Positions 7,002 through 15,647 of a DNA stretch of 45,088 bases are shown here, in pieces; position 1 is the first letter of the stretch, and every line of letters starts with the position of its first letter. The stretch covers positions 1 through 45,088 of IMG/VR virus record IMGVR_UViG_3300010211_000027; one strand, given 5' to 3'. Origin of the DNA: a virus. The notes below the pieces were generated by a model, which saw nothing but the letters and a program-made list of their open reading frames with translations, was not told the DNA's origin and made no database searches. The position numbers were made by a program, and so were the translations under genes.

Positions 7002-9220
7002 CGAACCGGAATTTTTTACTCGGCAAGGGCGAACGGCTTGTCGAAGAGGTTACACTGAAATTTGGCGGTTCGCCGAAAGACCGCCCCTATTCCGTTGCGG
7101 AGGCATGCCACCGGCTGGCCCCCCGTCTCACGCGGGCTGTCGAGGCCCTGGACGCGCTGCCCGACGGGGCCTGTCCAGAGGACCGTGCGGTGGCAACGGT
7201 GACCCTTCACCCGGATTTTATTGCGAAATCGGATTACCCGAAGGCGCTTTTCGACGGCGTGGGCGTCGTCCCGATCGGAAGCCGGCCGCGTCGGATCACG
7301 CCGGAAAAGCGATCAAGAGAGCGTGTTCCGGAGCCGGCGGACACTACCCAGTTTTTCGTCCATGGGAAAAGGGCAGCTTTTCGCGCGTGGTGCGACGTGT
7401 TGCCGCAGTGGAGTGAAAGGACAAGCCTTGGGGCAGCCTTGACGATGATCGAGGACATTGCAGCGCCCGCGGTGACCGATAAGATCAAGGGACCTCTTCC
7501 GGATCAGGAGAATGCCGTTGTTGAGGTGGTGGTGCACGCGAATGCCTGGATGGCTGAAAGCCGTGTTTTGCACCAGCTGAAGTCCTATCTTGGGACTCTT
7601 GGCATTTCTTGGGAAAATCCCCGTAGATTTTTCGCGGATAACCTGTGTTTTCTGGAACTGACTGTTCCCGTTGCCCTTGCTGAAGATATCGCCCGGTTTT
7701 CCCTTGTTCGCGTGTTGCGACCGATGCCCTCCCTGCGTGCCTTGCGTCCGATGGTGCGAACCGGCCCCATGCCAGTTCAGACCGTCGTGCTGCCAACGGA
7801 ACCGCCCCTGGATCCAAAGACACGCATCGCCGTATTCGATGGAGGATTACCGGACCATCATTTGTTTTCTTCCTGGGTGGTCGCGCTTGAGACCGAGGCG
7901 TTGGGACCGGCCGTGGAAGACTATTGTTCTCACGGACTTTCCGTTACATCTGCCGTGCTGTTTGGCGCCATTGATCCCAGGCGGCCTATCCCGAGGCCCT
8001 ACGCGGCGGTGGATCATTATCGCGTCCTTGACGACACGCCGGGCGAGGCCACCCTGGAGCTTTATGACGTTTTGGCGCGGATCGAGGCCGTTTTGACCTG
8101 CCGCTCCTATCCTTTCGTCAACCTGAGCCTGGGGCCGCGATTACCGATCGATGATGACGAGGTTCACGCCTGGACGGCGGTTCTGGATGATCGTTTGTCC
8201 CGAGGAGATACCCTGGCGACCATCGCCGTCGGGAACGACGGCGAGGCCGATGCGGCCGAGAATCTAAACCGCATTCAAGTGCCAGCCGATTGCGTGAATG
8301 CCCTGGCGGTGGGGGCCTGTGATAGCACGGATGCGTTATGGCAACGGGCGACCTACAGTTCCGTCGGACCGGGGCGCAGTCCGGGCCGTGTGAAGCCAGA
8401 CCTCGTGGCTTTCGGAGGCAGTCTCCATAAGCCCTTCTTGGTCGTCGGGACAGATCATACCGAGACACTGGAGGCCACCGGCGGAACGTCGTTCGCTGCC
8501 CCATCCGTGTTGCGTATGGCAGCAGGGATCCGTGCCCATATGGGACCGGAACTGGGGTCGCTCGCGTTGAGGGCTTTGCTCCTTCACACGCTGGAGACAA
8601 ACGGTATGCCGGTCGTTGAAGTTGGCCGGGGCCGCTTGGCTGGAGAGTTGGACAACATTCTCCTTTGCGCGGGTAACACCATTCGGGTCGTATACCAAGA
8701 TAAAATCTCGCCCGCACGCGCGGTGCGGGCGCCCATTCCACTGCCGTCCGGTCTGATCACGGGCAAGGTCACGGTGACCGCAACACTGTGCTATGCCACC
8801 CCCGTTGATGCGCATCATCCTGGAACGTATACCCGCGCAACGCTTAAGCCCATTTTTCGACCGCATGCCGAGCGCCGCAAGAAACCCGAACAGATTCACG
8901 CGAATTCTCAGAGTTTTTTTGGCAAGACGTACCATGGTCAGACCGAGGGAAGCCTGCGCAGCGACGCAGGAAAGTGGGAACCCTGTCAACATGACAGTCA
9001 CGTGTTTTACGGGTCGTCGCTTCTTCGGCCGGTCTTCGATATCCACTATATGGCTCGCCAAGAGGGGCATGATTCCAGACCAGATGACCCCATGCCCTAT
9101 GCCCTGGTGGTGTCGGTGTGCGCGCCATCCGTGACGGACCTGTATGACCAAGTGGTGCGTCAGTACGGCGGGCGGCTGGAACCCTTGCAGCCGGTCATTG
9201 AAACCCCGATTCAGGTGTGA
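6998..9220 (+). CDS. ietS: Subtilisin-like serine protease (S8), IetS-like
   Basis: This 740-residue protein carries a complete S8 catalytic set. Asp281 is in IAVFDGG, His312 in YCSHGLSVTS, the oxyanion Asn413 in IAVGNDGEA and Ser498 in GGTSFAAPSV. About 270 residues precede the catalytic domain and about 210 follow it. No signal peptide is visible, so the protein should act in the cytoplasm, unlike most subtilases. Its ATG overlaps the stop of the ATPase gene (ATGA), giving translational coupling. This matches IetS-type proteins that work with an AAA+ partner. Base composition is lower in GC than the neighbouring phage genes, in keeping with acquired cargo. The target of the protease is not known. 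Confidence 0.87.
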   Translation: MTNRNFLLGKGERLVEEVTLKFGGSPKDRPYSVAEACHRLAPRLTRAVEALDALPDGACPEDRAVATVTLHPDFIAKSDYPKALFDGVGVVPIGSRPRRITPEKRSRERVPEPADTTQFFVHGKRAAFRAWCDVLPQWSERTSLGAALTMIEDIAAPAVTDKIKGPLPDQENAVVEVVVHANAWMAESRVLHQLKSYLGTLGISWENPRRFFADNLCFLELTVPVALAEDIARFSLVRVLRPMPSLRALRPMVRTGPMPVQTVVLPTEPPLDPKTRIAVFDGGLPDHHLFSSWVVALETEALGPAVEDYCSHGLSVTSAVLFGAIDPRRPIPRPYAAVDHYRVLDDTPGEATLELYDVLARIEAVLTCRSYPFVNLSLGPRLPIDDDEVHAWTAVLDDRLSRGDTLATIAVGNDGEADAAENLNRIQVPADCVNALAVGACDSTDALWQRATYSSVGPGRSPGRVKPDLVAFGGSLHKPFLVVGTDHTETLEATGGTSFAAPSVLRMAAGIRAHMGPELGSLALRALLLHTLETNGMPVVEVGRGRLAGELDNILLCAGNTIRVVYQDKISPARAVRAPIPLPSGLITGKVTVTATLCYATPVDAHHPGTYTRATLKPIFRPHAERRKKPEQIHANSQSFFGKTYHGQTEGSLRSDAGKWEPCQHDSHVFYGSSLLRPVFDIHYMARQEGHDSRPDDPMPYALVVSVCAPSVTDLYDQVVRQYGGRLEPLQPVIETPIQV

Positions 9221-9288
9221 CGTCGATCTGCCGGCGGGTTAAAATAAGAGGTGGTTGGGGGAAGCGTCTCGTCCTGAAATGCTCCCCG

Positions 9289-9316
9289 TGAGGGACCCCG
9301 TCGCCGGGGCCCCTCA
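9289..9316. terminator. Hairpin between convergent genes
   Basis: Arms TGAGGGACCCCG and CGGGGCCCCTCA form a 12-position stem with one A-C mismatch and loop TCGC. It lies between the end of the protease gene (9220) and the end of the minus-strand gene (9377), where a two-way terminator is expected. There is no clear T-run on either side, so intrinsic termination is uncertain. Confidence 0.5.
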
Positions 9317-9376
9317 GGTGATCTCACTCCGTCGCAACAGCCGCCGCGCCGGGCGGCGCGGAGTTGATAGGCCGCA

Positions 9377-10066
9377 TCAGTCGGCACTCTGGGCCGCCGC
9401 TGTCGCGGCACGCTCGAGCTGCCAATCAAGCCCGACGTGCCCATAGTATCGGCGGTCAAAATAGTCGGTCATGCTGTCCGAGTTGTCGCGGTTGTAGGCG
9501 CCGTGCAGTTCCTTTACCGTGTCCATAATATGTGTGAGGGGATCAGAGTAGATGGATTCCCCTTCCCGCCACGGCCTAGAGTGTGGGTCGTCTCGCCGCT
9601 CCTGGAGATACCACGACGCATAAACGGGCATGTTTTCTGGTAGCGCGGTAATCCGGGCATTAATCGATCCGCCGCCCGTATATCGATTAGTGGTGATGCT
9701 GACCTGAAGCCCTTTCGGGAGGCGCCCGGCCTTGATCGCCTCCTTGATGTCGGTGCGGATGCGCTTGGCGATCTCGGTAAGCGTGAGTTGCTCGGTCGCA
9801 TCATGCTTCGTCCCGCGCCACTCATTGTTCGGATCGCAATAGGCGGGCATGGGCCCAGCCGTCGCGGCCTGGTCCTTGGTGTGCTCCGTGGCGTCGTACA
9901 GCGCGCCCATCAGATGGTGAAGCAGAGGCACAGGCTCGAACGGCTTCAGGGTGTCGGCGCGCTTGGCTGTACGGCTGTTATTCGCGGCGGCATCGCGGTC
10001 GGCGGTTTCGGCTGCCGCCCGGCGGCGATTGCGTTCCGCCTCGAAAGAAATCACAGTGGCTTGCAT
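9377..10066 (-). CDS. Hypothetical protein with LPD29-like segment
   Basis: A 229-residue protein starting MQATVISFEAERNRRRAAAE. Residues about 94-146 (LTLTEIAKRIRTDIKEAIK, LPKGLQVSITTNRYTGGGSI) resemble the LPD29 domain found in polyvalent proteins of phages and plasmids. This assignment rests on pattern memory and is tentative. The N-terminus is helical and charged. It is read away from the HTH regulator gene, with a promoter candidate TTGACG-17-TACAAA at 10232-10260 on the minus strand. It could be an early or lysogenic phage function that acts on host DNA or defence; nothing in the sequence proves it. Confidence 0.7.
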   Translation of the reverse strand: MQATVISFEAERNRRRAAAETADRDAAANNSRTAKRADTLKPFEPVPLLHHLMGALYDATEHTKDQAATAGPMPAYCDPNNEWRGTKHDATEQLTLTEIAKRIRTDIKEAIKAGRLPKGLQVSITTNRYTGGGSINARITALPENMPVYASWYLQERRDDPHSRPWREGESIYSDPLTHIMDTVKELHGAYNRDNSDSMTDYFDRRYYGHVGLDWQLERAATAAAQSAD

Positions 10067-10101
10067 GGTCTGCGTCTCCGGTGCTTGTGAGGTGTGACCA
10101 A

Positions 10102-10146
10102 GGGCGCTCTCGGTGTTGCAGCACCGGGGCGCCCGTTTTCGTTCTT
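10102..10146 (+). terminator. Rho-independent terminator candidate
   Basis: GGGCGC (10102-10107) pairs with GCGCCC (10129-10134), and CGGTG (10111-10115) with CACCG (10122-10126), with a small internal loop between. GTTTTCGTTCTT follows. It would stop plus-strand transcripts before the regulator gene. Read on the other strand it lies in the leader of the minus-strand gene. Confidence 0.45.
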
Positions 10147-10231
10147 GGGGCTCGTCTCATCCCCTTGCGGGGTTCGGCTCGGTGGCTCTGGGGGGCGCCG
10201 TGGCCGGGTCTCGACTGTGTCTATGCCTATA

Positions 10232-10285
10232 TTTGTAGCGCCATTCGACAAATACGTCAACTGTTTTGTTGTGTCTCGCTACAAA
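10232..10285. promoter_or_regulatory. Divergent promoters with symmetrical operator
   Basis: Perfect inverted half-sites TTTGTAGCG (10232-10240) and CGCTACAAA (10277-10285) flank a 36-base spacer. The left half-site contains the minus-strand -10 candidate TACAAA, with TTGACG exactly 17 bases upstream (10255-10260, read on the minus strand). The right half-site contains an equivalent TACAAA for the HTH gene, although its -35 region is poor. A regulator bound at both arms would cover both -10 boxes, as in a lysogeny switch. Confidence 0.6.
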
Positions 10286-10303
10286 AAATGCCATCATGGC
10301 CAC

Positions 10304-10543
10304 ATGAACAGGACAAAAAAGCAGCGAGCCGGCCTTACACAGGCGCAGGCCGCACGCCTCCTTGGCGTGGATCGGACCACGATCGCAAACATCGAAGGGG
10401 GGCGCGCGGGGCCAACTGCTGGCGCGCTACGCTATCTGCTGGCGTCATGGCCGCGTTTGTCCGCCGAGGATCAAGCCGCCGTGTTGGCGGAGGTCACCAC
10501 GTCCGAGGGTGGCGAGAACAGCGAGGACAGAGGCCCGGAATAG
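10304..10543 (+). CDS. HTH transcriptional regulator (Cro/CI type)
   Basis: A 79-residue protein with a helix-turn-helix at residues about 10-35 (LTQAQAARLLGVDRTTIANI) of the XRE family, followed by a short helical tail. ATG 10304 gives a protein that starts just ahead of the domain. Upstream in-frame extensions have non-coding character and cross the promoter. The leader would be very short, about 12 bases. It lies beside a symmetrical operator and opposite the LPD29-like gene, so it is the best candidate for the phage switch regulator in this window. It is shorter than CI repressors and lacks a cleavage or dimer domain, so it is more Cro-like. Confidence 0.8.
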   Translation: MNRTKKQRAGLTQAQAARLLGVDRTTIANIEGGRAGPTAGALRYLLASWPRLSAEDQAAVLAEVTTSEGGENSEDRGPE

Positions 10544-10584
10544 TTCCGCGTTTGTTCTTGCGGGCACCCCCGCAAAATTCTCCG

Positions 10585-10600
10585 TGCACCCAACCGGACA
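10585..10600 (+). promoter_or_regulatory. Late element copy 1 (TGCACCCAACCGGACA)
   Basis: First of six identical 16-base intergenic elements. It ends 47 bases before the GTG start of the small terminase gene. It is followed by the shared A at the seventh base after the core. The function is inferred to be a late promoter or activator site. Confidence 0.75.
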
Positions 10601-10647
10601 TGCCTTAGCCCTGGTGTCGTGAGACCCACGGCAGGAGTGCGCGCAAG

Positions 10648-11226
10648 GTGGCCGGAGCGGCGAATTACGATCCCGTCAACCTGAATGACCGCCAACGCGC
10701 GTTCTGCGAGGAATACCTCGTGGATTTCAACGCGACGCGCGCGGCCATTCGTGCGGGATACTCGCCCAAAGCCGCACCGCAACAGGGCTGGCATCTTCTC
10801 AACTTGCCGAAGGTCCTCAAGGAATTAGACCGGCTCAAAGGTGAACGCCGCCAAAGGATTGAAGCCAATCAAAACAACGTCGTCCAAGAGTTGATTTCGC
10901 TCGGGCTTTACGACCCGGCGGACATCGCTGGCGCGGAGATCGGGGCGCCAGCCGACATTGCCAGACTGCCCGAACACATTCGGCGGGCCATCACCGGGTG
11001 GAAGTGGGACAGGGACGGCCGTTTTGTCTTGGAACTCGCGGACAAGGCCCGCGCCCTGGAGTTGCTGGGCAAGCATCTTGCGATGTTCGTGGATCGTCAC
11101 GAGCACTCCGGCCGGGATGGCGGACCCATCGAAATCAGCGACACCGAGCGAGCCCAGCGGATCCGGGCCCTGCTTGATCAGGCGCTCAAGCGGATCACCT
11201 CCGACCCGGCCGGGGGCGACGCCTGA
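10648..11226 (+). CDS. terS: Terminase small subunit
   Basis: A 192-residue DNA-recognition subunit of the packaging motor. The pattern LNDRQRAFCEEYLVDFNATR followed by AAIRAGYSPKAA (residues 12-43) is typical of the Terminase_2 small subunit family. The start is GTG at 10648 with AGGAG ten bases upstream. Its stop overlaps the ATG of the large subunit (TGATG). It is the first gene after late element copy 1. Confidence 0.9.
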   Translation: MAGAANYDPVNLNDRQRAFCEEYLVDFNATRAAIRAGYSPKAAPQQGWHLLNLPKVLKELDRLKGERRQRIEANQNNVVQELISLGLYDPADIAGAEIGAPADIARLPEHIRRAITGWKWDRDGRFVLELADKARALELLGKHLAMFVDRHEHSGRDGGPIEISDTERAQRIRALLDQALKRITSDPAGGDA

Positions 11227-12779
11227 TGCGCCTGGACCGAGACACGCTCCCGGACATGGACGACATCGCCCGGCTCATGCCCCTACTGACCGAGGACGAG
11301 CGCCGCCAGCTTGATCAGTTGCTTGCCGGCGCCCTGCCCATCTGGGTTCCCCTCCCCGGCCCGCAGTCGGACGCCTACCACGCGCAGGCCGACGTGGTCG
11401 GCTATGGCGGCGCCGCAGGCGGGGGCAAATCCGATCTGGCCCTTGGTCTGGCCCTGACCCGCCATCTGCGCAGCGCCATTTTCCGCCGCGAGGCTACACA
11501 GATGACCGGCCTTGTGGATCGCCTGGCGGAAATCCTGGCGGGGCGCGACGGCTACAACGGCTCGGAAAAGATCTGGCGCCTCGGTCAGGGGCGACAGATC
11601 GAATTCGGCTCCTGCCCCAACCTGGGGGACGAGCAGCGCTACCAAGGCCGCCCCAAAGACCTGCTGGTCATCGACGAGGCCACGCATTTTCTCCCCGCCC
11701 AGGTCCGCTACCTCATGGGCTGGGTGCGGACCACCAAAAAGGGCCAGCGGTGCCGGGTGATCATGACCTTCAACCCGCCGACGGACGCCGAAGGCCGGTG
11801 GGTGATCGAGTTCTTCGCCCCCTGGCTGGATCCGAGCCACCCCAACCCCGCCATGCCGGGGGAAATCCGCTGGTTTGCCACCATCGACGGCAAGGAGGGG
11901 GAGGTTGCGGGGCCGGAGCCGATCGTCCGGGACGCCGAGACCATCTTGCCGCAGTCCCGGACCTTCATTCCGTCGCGGATCGCCGACAACCCGTTTCTGA
12001 CCGGCACCGGCTATGAGCGCACGCTGCAGGCGTTGCCGGAGCCGCTGCGCTCCCAGATGCTGTACGGCGATTTCCAGGCCGGGGTTGGGGATGATCCCTG
12101 GCAGGTCATTCCCACGGCCTGGGTCCAAGCCGCGCAAGATCGCTGGGAGCCCCGTGCCGCCCCCGGGCCGATGGACTCCCTGGGCGTGGACGTGGCGCGC
12201 GGCGGAGACGACAACACCGTCTTCGCGCCCCGCCATGGCACTTGGTTTGCCGACCTCATCACCCACCCCGGGACCGCGACGCCGAACGGGCCGGTCGTCG
12301 CCGGCCTGTTGCTGCCTCACCTACGCGACAAGGCCCCGGTCCATGTGGATGTGATCGGCTGGGGGGCCAGCGTCTACGATTTCCTCATCGAAAATGGCGT
12401 GCATGCCGTCCCGGTCAATGCATCCGAAACCGCCCCGGGCCGCGCCAAGGAATCCAACCTGGCGTTCGTCAACCTGCGCGCCGAGCTGTGGTGGCGCATG
12501 CGCGAGGCCCTGGACCCGCGCAATTCCGACCCGATCTACCTGCCGCCCCGCGCCCGCCTGCGCGCCGATCTGTGCGCGCCGCGCTGGAAAATGACGCGCG
12601 GCGGGATCCTGATCGAGGCCAAGGAAGACCTGCGCAAGCGCATCGGCCGGTCGCCGGACGAAGGCGACGCCGTGGTCATGGCCAACATGGTCACGGCCAA
12701 GCGCGACGCCAGCCTCAACGCCCGTCTGCGGCAGTCCCACACCGCCGCCGCCGGCGTCAACCGCACGCGCGTGATGTAG
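11226..12779 (+). CDS. terL: Terminase large subunit
   Basis: A 517-residue packaging ATPase and nuclease. The Walker A variant is GGAAGGGKSD (61-70) and Walker B is LLVIDEATHF (146-155), with a coupling motif in MTFNPP. The C-terminal RNase H-like nuclease begins at about residue 319 with LGVDVARGGDD, where Asp322 is the likely first metal ligand. Further acidic residues lie in HVDVIGWG and in SPDEGDAVVMA. It works with the small subunit and the portal to fill the head, and it precedes the portal gene by 15 bases. Confidence 0.93.
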   Translation: MRLDRDTLPDMDDIARLMPLLTEDERRQLDQLLAGALPIWVPLPGPQSDAYHAQADVVGYGGAAGGGKSDLALGLALTRHLRSAIFRREATQMTGLVDRLAEILAGRDGYNGSEKIWRLGQGRQIEFGSCPNLGDEQRYQGRPKDLLVIDEATHFLPAQVRYLMGWVRTTKKGQRCRVIMTFNPPTDAEGRWVIEFFAPWLDPSHPNPAMPGEIRWFATIDGKEGEVAGPEPIVRDAETILPQSRTFIPSRIADNPFLTGTGYERTLQALPEPLRSQMLYGDFQAGVGDDPWQVIPTAWVQAAQDRWEPRAAPGPMDSLGVDVARGGDDNTVFAPRHGTWFADLITHPGTATPNGPVVAGLLLPHLRDKAPVHVDVIGWGASVYDFLIENGVHAVPVNASETAPGRAKESNLAFVNLRAELWWRMREALDPRNSDPIYLPPRARLRADLCAPRWKMTRGGILIEAKEDLRKRIGRSPDEGDAVVMANMVTAKRDASLNARLRQSHTAAAGVNRTRVM

Positions 12780-12794
12780 GGAGGGGCAAAGCGC

Positions 12795-15056
12795 ATGGCC
12801 TTTATCGGAGCCCGCCCCCAGAAACGCCGGCCGAGGCAGGATCCCGCGATCCTGGAGGCGCAATATGCGCGGTATCAGCGGGCCAGGACCGGACATGACG
12901 TGTGGGCCAAGACGGCCACCGAGGCGGTGCGCTTTTACGAGGGCCAGCAGTACACCCCGGAAGAGCGCGCCCTGATCGAAGGCCAGGGCCGCCCTGCCCT
13001 GACCATCAATTTTATCAAGAACGTTGTGGACACCGTGCGCGGCTACATGACGCGCAATCGGTACGAGACGCAGATCAAGCCGGGGAACAACGGGTCGGGA
13101 AGCGCCGAGCAGGCCGAGGCCCTGACGATGGTCCTGAAGCAGATCGACGAGCGGTGCCGGCGCAAGTGGATCGACAGTCAGGTGTTCACCGAGGGCGTGT
13201 TGTCTGGGCGCGGCTTCTGGGACGTCCGCCTCGATTTCAGCCGCAACGCCCTCGGCGAGGTGAAGATCAGCGGCGTGGACCCGTTCCAGGTGCTGGTGGA
13301 CCCGGAAGCGACATCCTACGACCCCGACGAGTGGCCCTATGTCATGCAGCGCCGCATGATGACGCTGGATCAGATCCGGGCCAATTTCGGCCGCCGCTCC
13401 GCCGAGGACGTCCACCAGCGGCGCGGTGCCAGCCCGACGATGGGCATGCCCACCGGGGGCGCCGATCTCGACGTCGAGGACGATTGGACCTCCCCCGATG
13501 CCACGTTCGGGCTCGACCGCTGGCTCAACGAGGGCTGGGACGGGCTCGCCTCCACCACGGCGCTGTCCGCCAGTGGCGAAAGTCCCATTGACCATGTCGA
13601 CCGCAACCGCCGCCGCATCCTGGTCCTAGAGACCCAGCATTGGCAGACCCGCAAATGCTGGCAGGCTATCGATCAGACCACGGGCTCGATCCTGCGGCTG
13701 CCCTTCCACTGGGGGCAAGGCCAGATCACGCGCCTGATCGAGTGGAACAAGGCGCGCGGAACCGACATCACCATCGAGGAGGTGGAGGCCGCCGTTCCTC
13801 GCTGGACGGTGACCGCCGGCGACGTCGTCTTGTTCGACGACTGGTCGCCGTGGCAACGGTTCACGCTGGTCCCGTATTTCCCCTACTTCCGGCGCGGCAA
13901 GACCATGGGCATGGTCGAGCCCCTGGTCGATCCACAGGTGACCGTGAACCGCATGCGCTCGGCGCAACTGCACATCCTGGCGCAGTCGGGCAACCCCGGC
14001 TGGATATACGAGCGCGGATCCCTGGATCCGGAAATGGAAGTCGCCCTCGCCGAGCAAGGGGCGGTTCCAGGGATCAATCTGGTGTACGAGAACGGCAAGC
14101 CGCCGCCGCAACGCATCCAGCCGGGCGCCCCGCCGACAGGATGGGCGATCACCGGCGAGCAGGCCGAGGCCGATCTGCGCAAGATCAGCGGCATCAACGA
14201 GAGTGCCATGGGGCAGTTGGACCGGGTCCAGTCCGGGCGGGCGATCGAGGCTCGAACGCGGGGCGCCCTGAACTCCACCGAACCGCTGTTCGACAGCCTC
14301 GCCCTGTCGCGAGAACTGGTGGCGCGGAACGTCCTGGGGCTGGTCCAGGCGTTTTATACCGAGCAACGGATCATCCGCGTCCAGGGCGATATGGACCGCG
14401 AGAAGACCATCATCATCAACGAAAAGGACCCCGCCGGCCGGATCAAGAACAACATCGCCGCCGGGAGCTATGACGTGGTGGTGGACGAGACGCCGGCGAC
14501 GGCGACCTATCTGCAGGGCCAGTTCGAGGATGCCTTGGACCTGGTCAAGTTGGGTCTGCCGATCCCGCCGGATGTCTTGATCGACCTGTCCACCATGCCC
14601 GGCAAGGATGCCATCGTCGCGCGCATGAAAGAACAGCAACTCGCTCAACAGGCCAGCATGCAGTGGCAGAACCTGCAGATGCAGGCCGCCCTGGGGGTCC
14701 AACCCGGGACACCGCCGCCGCCGATCGTCGCGACCGAGCCCTTGGCCATCGATGGGGCGCAACTGCCGCCCCAACCGCCGCCACAGGCGGGACCACCCCA
14801 GGGGCAGCCGGGCATGGCGGGCCACGGAATGGCGGGCCACGGAATGGCGGGCCAGCCTCCCCAAGAAGCGCAACCCGGAGGCGCCGCACCACCGGGACCC
14901 GAGGCCCTGCAAGCCCTGCCCCCGGAGGTCCAAGCCGCGCTTCTGGCACAGATGCAGGGGCAGGCCACCCCGCAACGGCCCCCCGGCCCTATCGCCCGCC
15001 CCGCGCCGCCCGGCGGACAGGGATTTTTGCCGGGTGCCGGGTATCCGCCACGATAG
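12795..15056 (+). CDS. Portal protein, P22-like
   Basis: This 753-residue protein forms the head vertex ring through which DNA passes. The N-terminal pattern (WAKTATEAVRFYEGQQYTPE, then RPALTINFIKNVVDTVRGY) is typical of the P22-type portal family. Residues from about 615 are rich in Gln, Pro and Gly and include a short tandem repeat MAGHGMAGHGMAGQ, encoded by fifteen-base DNA repeats at about 14814-14860. That tail is longer and less ordered than usual. The start ATG is preceded by GGGAGGGG at 12779-12786. It follows the large terminase as in most tailed phages. Confidence 0.92.
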   Translation: MAFIGARPQKRRPRQDPAILEAQYARYQRARTGHDVWAKTATEAVRFYEGQQYTPEERALIEGQGRPALTINFIKNVVDTVRGYMTRNRYETQIKPGNNGSGSAEQAEALTMVLKQIDERCRRKWIDSQVFTEGVLSGRGFWDVRLDFSRNALGEVKISGVDPFQVLVDPEATSYDPDEWPYVMQRRMMTLDQIRANFGRRSAEDVHQRRGASPTMGMPTGGADLDVEDDWTSPDATFGLDRWLNEGWDGLASTTALSASGESPIDHVDRNRRRILVLETQHWQTRKCWQAIDQTTGSILRLPFHWGQGQITRLIEWNKARGTDITIEEVEAAVPRWTVTAGDVVLFDDWSPWQRFTLVPYFPYFRRGKTMGMVEPLVDPQVTVNRMRSAQLHILAQSGNPGWIYERGSLDPEMEVALAEQGAVPGINLVYENGKPPPQRIQPGAPPTGWAITGEQAEADLRKISGINESAMGQLDRVQSGRAIEARTRGALNSTEPLFDSLALSRELVARNVLGLVQAFYTEQRIIRVQGDMDREKTIIINEKDPAGRIKNNIAAGSYDVVVDETPATATYLQGQFEDALDLVKLGLPIPPDVLIDLSTMPGKDAIVARMKEQQLAQQASMQWQNLQMQAALGVQPGTPPPPIVATEPLAIDGAQLPPQPPPQAGPPQGQPGMAGHGMAGHGMAGQPPQEAQPGGAAPPGPEALQALPPEVQAALLAQMQGQATPQRPPGPIARPAPPGGQGFLPGAGYPPR

Positions 15057-15061
15057 ACGCA

Positions 15062-15077
15062 TGCACCCAACCGGACA
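15062..15077 (+). promoter_or_regulatory. Late element copy 2
   Basis: An exact copy of TGCACCCAACCGGACA six bases after the portal stop. It ends 45 bases before the ATG at 15123. The 31 bases 15062-15092 are identical to 38024-38054 at copy 5. Confidence 0.75.
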
Positions 15078-15084
15078 CGCGCCA

Positions 15085-15112
15085 CCGTGATCACCGTCCT
15101 GCTTGATCACGG
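15085..15112 (+). promoter_or_regulatory. Hairpin touching a ribosome-binding site
   Basis: CCGTGATCA (15085-15093) and TGATCACGG (15104-15112) are perfect inverted arms with a ten-base loop. The second arm overlaps the GGAG (15111-15114) used by the gene at 15123. In RNA it could partly hide that site. Confidence 0.5.
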
Positions 15113-15122
15113 AGCCCGCACG

Positions 15123-15647
15123 ATGTCCAGCCTCGCCCATCCTCCCGCCCCCGGCCTCCATCTCCGCGACGCCCGTCGCGAAGGGCCGCCGCCGCAAGCC
15201 GCCATCGAGACCGAGGCCCCCGAGGATCATTGGACCTGCGCGCCCGTTGGCGCGGGGCGCGTGGCATTCGTCGGCCGCTCTGGGCGCTTGCTCATTACGC
15301 CCGAGCATGAGCGAGTCCTCTGCAATCTGGTGTCGCGGCTGCAGATGCAGTGTGGCGAGGGCGGGACCTGGCTTGGGCGCTGGCGAGAGCCGGATGCAGG
15401 GTTTTTTCCCACCGAAATCGAGATCGCATGGCTCGACGCCGACTGGGATCCCCACTTCGTGATCGAGTATTTCGACGATCTTTGCGGCGACGTGCTTGTG
15501 AACCTGCAAGTAACCCGGGGCGACACTCTGATTGCGGACGCGGCCGAGGCTCACGTCGAATGGGCCGAGCACCTCCATGAGTGCGACGTCACGCCCGCCG
15601 AGCAATACAAGCGCGTCCTCGGCGAGCGGGCCCCCAGCGGCACCTGA
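15123..15647 (+). CDS. Hypothetical structural-region protein
   Basis: A 174-residue protein with no family I recognise. It is rich in acidic and tryptophan residues, for example EIEIAWLDADWDPHFVIEYF, and looks like a compact mixed alpha/beta domain at residues about 45-170. ATG 15123 has GGAG eight bases upstream. A GTG at 15087 is in frame but would start inside the hairpin. It lies between portal and scaffold with its own late element. That position suggests a head-assembly role, which is inference. Confidence 0.7.
   Translation: MSSLAHPPAPGLHLRDARREGPPPQAAIETEAPEDHWTCAPVGAGRVAFVGRSGRLLITPEHERVLCNLVSRLQMQCGEGGTWLGRWREPDAGFFPTEIEIAWLDADWDPHFVIEYFDDLCGDVLVNLQVTRGDTLIADAAEAHVEWAEHLHECDVTPAEQYKRVLGERAPSGT

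Noticed and set aside
10585-10600. Sigma-54 promoter
   Set aside because: The GG and GC pairs with the required spacing (TGGCAC-N5-TTGC) are not present in any of the six elements.
12321-13595. Minus-strand frame of 424 codons
   Set aside because: Antisense to terminase and portal, no ribosome site and no recognisable domain.
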